Source: Clostridium sp. CAG:1013 (lineage in GTDB: Bacteria > Bacillota > Clostridia > Oscillospirales > Acutalibacteraceae). Taken from it: a DNA stretch of 36,784 bases. Each line of letters starts with the position of its first letter. Within the stretch, counting starts at the first letter, position 1. The notes under the pieces are model-generated. The model was not told the DNA's origin. It saw only the letters and a list, made by a program, of their open reading frames with translations, and did no database searches. The translations under genes and the position numbers were made by a program. The stretch spans positions 51,648 to 88,431 of the forward strand of contig HF972622.1 of assembly GCA_000432995.1 (NCBI GenBank), given 5' to 3'. This document shows positions 33,404-36,784 of the stretch, piece after piece.

Positions 33404-33453
33404 GCACACACTTTCCCCTGTCGCACTATTTCATTGGGTTAATGCAAAATTTC

Positions 33454-33463
33454 AAAACGTTTA
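33454..33463. promoter_or_regulatory. LacI-type operator in the alpha-galactosidase/mutarotase intergenic region
   Basis: AAAACGTTTA, one mismatch from the symmetric site at 30247. It lies between the two divergent promoters and links both flanking genes to the same regulon. A further partial site (AACGTTTCGTTTT) is near 33559. Confidence 0.45.
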
Positions 33464-33518
33464 TTTTTTATAAGGGCATTTCAAGCTCAAAATACAGCCA
33501 AGAAAACTCTATCACTTC

Positions 33519-33547
33519 TTGACAGTGCTCTTTTCATATGGTATTCT
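33519..33547 (+). promoter_or_regulatory. Promoter of the mutarotase gene
   Basis: TTGACA (33519-33524), 17 nt, TATTCT (33542-33547). Confidence 0.75.
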
Positions 33548-33657
33548 TCAATAAACTTAACGTTTCGTTTTGGTGCTTGCTATTGGGCGGAATATTTATG
33601 ACTCCCCCCATACTTCACCCTATGGATCAAATTATTCTCAACAGGAGGGCTTTTGTT

Positions 33658-34089
33658 ATGTTGAAAGGTATCCCGGCCATTCTGCCGCCGGAACTGCTGA
33701 AAATTCTCATGGAGATGGGCCACGGCGACGAGCTGCTGCTCACCGACGCCAATTACCCCCGCTTGGGTCAGCCGGAACGGGTTGTCCGCTGCGACGGCCA
33801 TGGCATCCCTGAACTGATGGAAGCCATCCTCTCTCTGATGCCTCTGGACAGTTACGTGGAACACCCCACCACCTTTATGGCAGTGCTCCCCAACGATCCC
33901 TACGTGCCGGAGATCTGGGACACCTACCGGGCCATCGGTGCCAAGTATGAGCCCCAAGGCCTGCGGGAAGAAGCGATCGACAAGTACACCTTCTATGAAA
34001 AGGGTGCCAAGACCTACGCGGCAGTGGTCACCGGAGAGCGCGCCCTTTACGCCAACGTGATTCTGAAAAAAGGCGTGGTCACCGACTGA
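33658..34089 (+). CDS. RbsD/FucU-family sugar mutarotase
   Basis: 143 residues, the usual FucU length, with ACAGGAGGG upstream of the ATG at 33658. The N-terminal motif MGHGDELLLTDANYP contains the family catalytic His. TTFMAVLPNDPYVPEIWD, FYEKGAKTYAAVVTGERALYANVILKKG and others follow. FucU interconverts alpha and beta anomers of L-fucose and also acts on related pyranoses. In this locus D-galactose or another released hexose is a plausible substrate; no fucose isomerase or fuculokinase is adjacent. Cytosolic. Confidence 0.88.
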   Translation: MLKGIPAILPPELLKILMEMGHGDELLLTDANYPRLGQPERVVRCDGHGIPELMEAILSLMPLDSYVEHPTTFMAVLPNDPYVPEIWDTYRAIGAKYEPQGLREEAIDKYTFYEKGAKTYAAVVTGERALYANVILKKGVVTD

Positions 34090-34104
34090 GCCTTTCCAAA
34101 CAGC

Positions 34105-34144
34105 AAAAAACGGGAGGACCCCTTGAGGGTCTCTCCCGTTTTTT
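34105..34144. terminator. Bidirectional terminator between the mutarotase and GH43 genes
   Basis: AAAAAACGGGAG pairs with CTCCCGTTTTTT, with an inner GACCC/GGGTC stem. Confidence 0.9.
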
Positions 34145-34162
34145 ATATTATTCTCACCAGGA

Positions 34163-35587
34163 TTACTCCAAGGTAAAGGACAGCAGCGCCGCGCTGCCGG
34201 GGCCCGCGTAGGTGAAGTACAAAGCCTGAACGCCGTCAGGGATGGCCACATCCCCGGAGAAATCCGTCCAGATGTTGGAGAACCGCACCGGGATCTCCCC
34301 CAGCACTTCCCCGTCCCAGCTGGTTTTCACCTGGAACACGCCGTTGCAGTAACCCCGCACCCGCAGGGTGATCTTCTTCACGCCCTTGCAGTCGAAGTAC
34401 TTGTAGCCGCAGGTGGCGGAATCGGTCATGTTCAGGATGTAGCCGGGCTCTTCATCCCCATCCCGGCCGTCTTGGGTGATCCGGGGGCAGCGGCTGTCCA
34501 CCCAGAACTCGTTTCCGGCAATGCCGCCGGTGTAGGGGGAATCCACGTTGCAGAACAGGTTGCAGGCGATGTGAGCAGGATAAGTTCCCCGTCCTTCCAA
34601 GGGTCCACCGTTGAGACCGCAAGAGGTCATCTCCACCTGAGGGATGCTGCCGTCGGGCAGAATCTGGATCTCCTGGGCCATAGCCTGGCGGCTGAAGCTG
34701 GTGCCGTTGGTCTGCCGATGATAGAAGATGTACCACTTCTCCCCGATCTGTACCATGCTGCCGTGGTTGTTGCCGCCATAGTACATGGGCTTGTCCGCCG
34801 GCTTGTAGGAATCGATACCGGAGTCATTGTTGCTGATGATCACGCCGCCATAGCGGAAACCCCGGTCGGGATACTTGCTGGTGGCGTAGCACAGCTCCCG
34901 GAACACCACGGAGGAATAAATGAAGTAGTAGGTATCTCCGTTTTTGCGGATGGAAGGAGCCTCAAAGAACTCGTGTCCCTCAAAGCCGCTGCCTTTGCTG
35001 TAAGGCTCGCTGGGAGCGATGAACACCGGTCCCTTTTCGATGGTGAGCATATCCTTCCCCAAAGTGGTGCACATGGGACCGCTGCGGCTCTTGTCCCCGG
35101 CAAAGCAGAAGCCGGTATACAGATAGGTGGTATCACCCTCGGTGAGAACGCCGGGGTCAAACTGGGGCTCGTCCCCTTCCTTCTCACCCAGCAGAGTTCC
35201 GTCGGGATAGTGGACATACCCATAGAACTGATACTCTCCCGCCGGAGTGTCACACACCGCCACAGAGACCACGCTCTTGTGGTCCAGCACGTAATACAGG
35301 TAATACCGGCCATCGGGACCCTTGGTCACGTCGGGGGCATAAAGGCACATGCTACCATCCTTATTGAAGGGGTCCGCGGTCTTGGGGTAGATGACTCCCT
35401 CATACCGCCAATCTCCCAAGTCGTCCACAGGAGCAGACCAGGCCACGTAATCATTGAGGCAATAAGCATGACCGTTGAACCGGTCGTGAGAACCGTAAAT
35501 ATACACTCTCCCATCAAACACATAGGGTTCCCCGTCGGGAATGTATTCCCAGGAAGGGAGGTAGGGGTTAAAAGCCTGTTTTTTCAT
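34163..35587 (-). CDS. Glycoside hydrolase family 43 with C-terminal beta-sandwich
   Basis: 474 residues from the ATG at 35587; the in-frame GTG 12 nt upstream overlaps the ribosome site. A five-bladed propeller domain (about 1-320) shows PDGEPYVFDG near the start, YAPDVTKGPDG (pKa-modulating Asp) and HEFFEAPSIRK (acid Glu). The last 140 residues look like a CBM6-type module. There is no signal peptide. GH43 enzymes act on arabinosides, xylosides or galactans; specificity cannot be read. It has its own promoter (35658-35686) and no LacI operator was seen. Confidence 0.88.
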   Translation of the reverse strand: MKKQAFNPYLPSWEYIPDGEPYVFDGRVYIYGSHDRFNGHAYCLNDYVAWSAPVDDLGDWRYEGVIYPKTADPFNKDGSMCLYAPDVTKGPDGRYYLYYVLDHKSVVSVAVCDTPAGEYQFYGYVHYPDGTLLGEKEGDEPQFDPGVLTEGDTTYLYTGFCFAGDKSRSGPMCTTLGKDMLTIEKGPVFIAPSEPYSKGSGFEGHEFFEAPSIRKNGDTYYFIYSSVVFRELCYATSKYPDRGFRYGGVIISNNDSGIDSYKPADKPMYYGGNNHGSMVQIGEKWYIFYHRQTNGTSFSRQAMAQEIQILPDGSIPQVEMTSCGLNGGPLEGRGTYPAHIACNLFCNVDSPYTGGIAGNEFWVDSRCPRITQDGRDGDEEPGYILNMTDSATCGYKYFDCKGVKKITLRVRGYCNGVFQVKTSWDGEVLGEIPVRFSNIWTDFSGDVAIPDGVQALYFTYAGPGSAALLSFTLE

Positions 35588-35657
35588 GTTTCTAAGCACT
35601 CCTCCAGGATCGGTGAGCCACTCCGCTCCATACCGAACCGTTTCTAGTTTTCACCCC

Positions 35658-35686
35658 ATTATACTCCTCCCCTTTTTTTCAGGCAA
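35658..35686 (-). promoter_or_regulatory. Promoter of the GH43 gene
   Basis: On the minus strand TTGCCT (35681-35686), 17 nt, TATAAT (35658-35663). Confidence 0.75.
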
Positions 35687-35701
35687 CTATTTTTTCCTTG
35701 C

Positions 35702-35732
35702 AAAAAGAGCCGGCATCTTCCAAAGCCGGCTC
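35702..35732 (-). terminator. Terminator of the GXGXG-domain gene
   Basis: On the minus strand GAGCCGGC pairs perfectly with GCCGGCTC (35707-35714 and 35725-35732), followed by TTTTT. Confidence 0.92.
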
Positions 35733-35740
35733 CTTTCAGG

Positions 35741-36400
35741 TCAGTTATTCACGTATAGCTGCTTGTATGGGTTTTTCGTGTTGGGGGTCAGCACATAGTA
35801 GTGAGAGGAAAGAAGCGCCTCCACTTCCCCACCAAAACAGGCGCAGTACTTCTCGATCAAGGGCCGCAGCTGCTCCAGATCCTGAGCGGACGCCTGCTTC
35901 ACAACTACTTGCTCCGGCAGATCCAGCGGCAGATGGGTGGTCCGCAGATAAATGCGTCCGCCATGCATTCCAGTGCCGCAGAAATTACCCACAGGACACC
36001 GGTCCTCCCAGCCGATCCCCAGCACCAGAATGATCCCACCAGCCTGGTATTCCCCTAAAAAGCTGCCACACCGGCCGCCGATAACAATCTGGGGCACCTT
36101 GCTCTCATACTCCTTCATGTGAATCCCGCAACGGTAACCCGCGTCCTTCTCAATATAGATGGAGCCTCCTCGCATGGCATAGCCTGTGGCGTCCCCGGAA
36201 TTTCCGTGAATGATGATCTCCCCGTCGTTCATGGTGTCCCCGGCAGCGTCCTGAGCATTGCAAAACACCTCGATCTTCGCCCCGTCTAGATAGGCGCCCA
36301 ATGCGTTGCCCGGCACCTGATGGACAGCGTACCTCCCCTCGCTTGCGCCGGCTCCAATATACCGTTGGCCGATCTCAAAAGTCACCTGTTGTCCTTGCAT
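35741..36400 (-). CDS. Stand-alone glutamate synthase GXGXG-domain protein
   Basis: 219 residues from the ATG at 36400, with AAAGGTGGG upstream. The right-handed beta-helix of the GltB C-terminal domain is visible as repeated glycine-rich turns (MNDGEIIIHGNSGDATGYAMRGGSIYI, GGRCGSFLGEYQAGGIILVLG, GTGMHGGRIYLR). About 50 C-terminal residues resemble the GltB end. In Clostridia GltB is often split into separate genes, but no amidotransferase or synthase module is adjacent here. The gene is flanked by its own terminator and an unusual leader. It could supply a split glutamate synthase encoded elsewhere or another complex. Confidence 0.82.
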   Translation of the reverse strand: MQGQQVTFEIGQRYIGAGASEGRYAVHQVPGNALGAYLDGAKIEVFCNAQDAAGDTMNDGEIIIHGNSGDATGYAMRGGSIYIEKDAGYRCGIHMKEYESKVPQIVIGGRCGSFLGEYQAGGIILVLGIGWEDRCPVGNFCGTGMHGGRIYLRTTHLPLDLPEQVVVKQASAQDLEQLRPLIEKYCACFGGEVEALLSSHYYVLTPNTKNPYKQLYVNN

Positions 36401-36481
36401 GCCATTTTCCCACCTTTCTCCAAGTTTGTGGTCCAAAATGCATTTTCAAATCTTAAATCCTGCAAAATTCCAATAAGCGAC

Positions 36482-36559
36482 AAAAAAAGCGTCCGGCCTC
36501 GAGAAGGAAAAGCGTCCGGCCTCGAGAAGGGTAAAGCACTCCTTCCAGAAGCCAGACGC
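36482..36559 (-). terminator. Intrinsic terminator with duplicated 3' arm in the GXGXG gene leader
   Basis: On the minus strand the 5' arm (36541-36559) can form a 19-bp stem with one mismatch with either of two identical 3' arms (36512-36530 or 36489-36507). These are followed by T4 and T7 respectively. It starts about 11 nt after the predicted transcript start at 36570. Confidence 0.8.
36485..36530. repeat. Tandem 23-bp direct repeat
   Basis: Two perfect copies, 36485-36507 and 36508-36530, each AAAAGCG then TCCGGCCTCGAGAAGG. Each copy is one 3' arm plus T tract of the terminator at 36482-36559. Confidence 0.95.
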
Positions 36560-36576
36560 CATTGTCCGTGGTTTGT

Positions 36577-36605
36577 ATTATACTTCTCCCGCCTTTCCTT
36601 GTCAA
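36577..36605 (-). promoter_or_regulatory. Consensus promoter upstream of the GXGXG gene
   Basis: On the minus strand TTGACA (36600-36605), 17 nt, TATAAT (36577-36582), perfect consensus. No coding region lies between it and the terminator except a short unconvincing ORF from 36562. Bases 36606-36735 show nothing I recognise. Confidence 0.88.
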
Positions 36606-36739
36606 GGCAGTTTTGCAGCTTTAGAAGGCTCGTCTTTCACGCCCCTACTTTATCCCCGGGATTTTCCATAAAATTACTTTTCCTCTTCCCGTTTCGTTCT
36701 GTCTACCTTGGAGAAAGCCTCTCCTCCCCCAAAAACCTG

Positions 36740-36769
36740 TTGACAAACTGCTGCACTCAGGTATAGAAT
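36740..36769 (+). promoter_or_regulatory. Promoter at the right edge, gene outside the window
   Basis: TTGACA (36740-36745) with TATAGA (16 nt) or TAGAAT (18 nt). It would drive a plus-strand gene beyond 36784. Confidence 0.55.
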
Positions 36770-36784
36770 ACGTGGTAGAACAGC

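Noticed and set aside
34472..35647. Long plus-strand ORF (391 codons)
   Set aside because: Shadow of the GH43 gene; the real gene has family motifs and a ribosome site.
36482..36530. CRISPR-like repeat
   Set aside because: Only two copies, directly abutting with no spacer, explained as duplicated terminator arms.
36440..36562. Leader peptide from the ATG at 36562 (minus strand)
   Set aside because: No good ribosome site, and the frame simply reads through the terminator repeat.
36401..36605. ANTAR-type antitermination leader
   Set aside because: Only about 11 nt separate the predicted start from the terminator stem, so there is no room for the two hexaloop hairpins.

Overview
The window looks like a chromosomal segment from a spore-forming, anaerobic Clostridia-type Firmicute, most likely of the Oscillospiraceae group. 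This is inferred from gene content and moderately high G+C; no 16S rRNA gene is present. Supporting genes are spoIIM and cwlD homologues, a TIGR04086-type membrane protein, a DUF6873-type protein, a sigma/DUF4179 pair, strong AGGAGG ribosome sites, frequent TTG starts, and sigma-A-like TTGACA-17-TATAAT promoters. No prophage, insertion sequence or CRISPR array was recognised.

Left part (1-14.4 kb), mostly housekeeping: the 3' end of a copper P-type ATPase with a C-terminal metal-binding domain; tgt and yajC; a small membrane protein; an AT-rich non-coding stretch (2.9-3.4 kb) with a promoter and a foldable RNA; spoIIM-xerD-DUF624. A second Xer-type recombinase, a DUF6873 protein, radA and cwlD then run on the minus strand. 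A plus-strand one-carbon operon follows: metF, a stand-alone MetH reactivation domain, and a MetH lacking that domain.

Middle (14.4-25.6 kb): tRNA-Cys and tRNA-Gly; a cold-shock gene with a long leader that contains a terminator-like hairpin; a MoxR/DUF58/transglutaminase operon; a marR regulator preceded by a 17-codon ORF with a strong ribosome site; two membrane-anchored GH25 muramidase-like paralogues, the first without most catalytic residues; and an ECF-like sigma factor overlapping a DUF4179 anti-sigma-like protein.

Right part (25.6-36.8 kb), a carbohydrate locus. A minus-strand operon encodes a class II ketose-bisphosphate-type aldolase, an FGGY kinase, a Zn polyol dehydrogenase and an aldo/keto reductase. 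A LacI regulator is divergent. Next come a GH36 alpha-galactosidase, a FucU/RbsD-type mutarotase and a GH43 enzyme. AAAACGTTTT-like operators lie at the aldolase promoter and in the alpha-galactosidase/mutarotase intergenic region. Together these suggest release of galactose (and perhaps arabinose or xylose), followed by an oxidoreductive route (aldose to polyol to ketose to ketose phosphate to trioses). No transporter and no galK/galT are seen here. The window ends with an orphan glutamate-synthase GXGXG-domain gene whose leader carries a strong promoter followed at once by a terminator with a tandemly duplicated 3' arm.

A recurrent architecture is a consensus promoter followed within about 10-25 nt by an intrinsic-terminator hairpin, upstream of a gene (tgt, cspA, the GXGXG gene). 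These are candidate attenuators or small RNAs.
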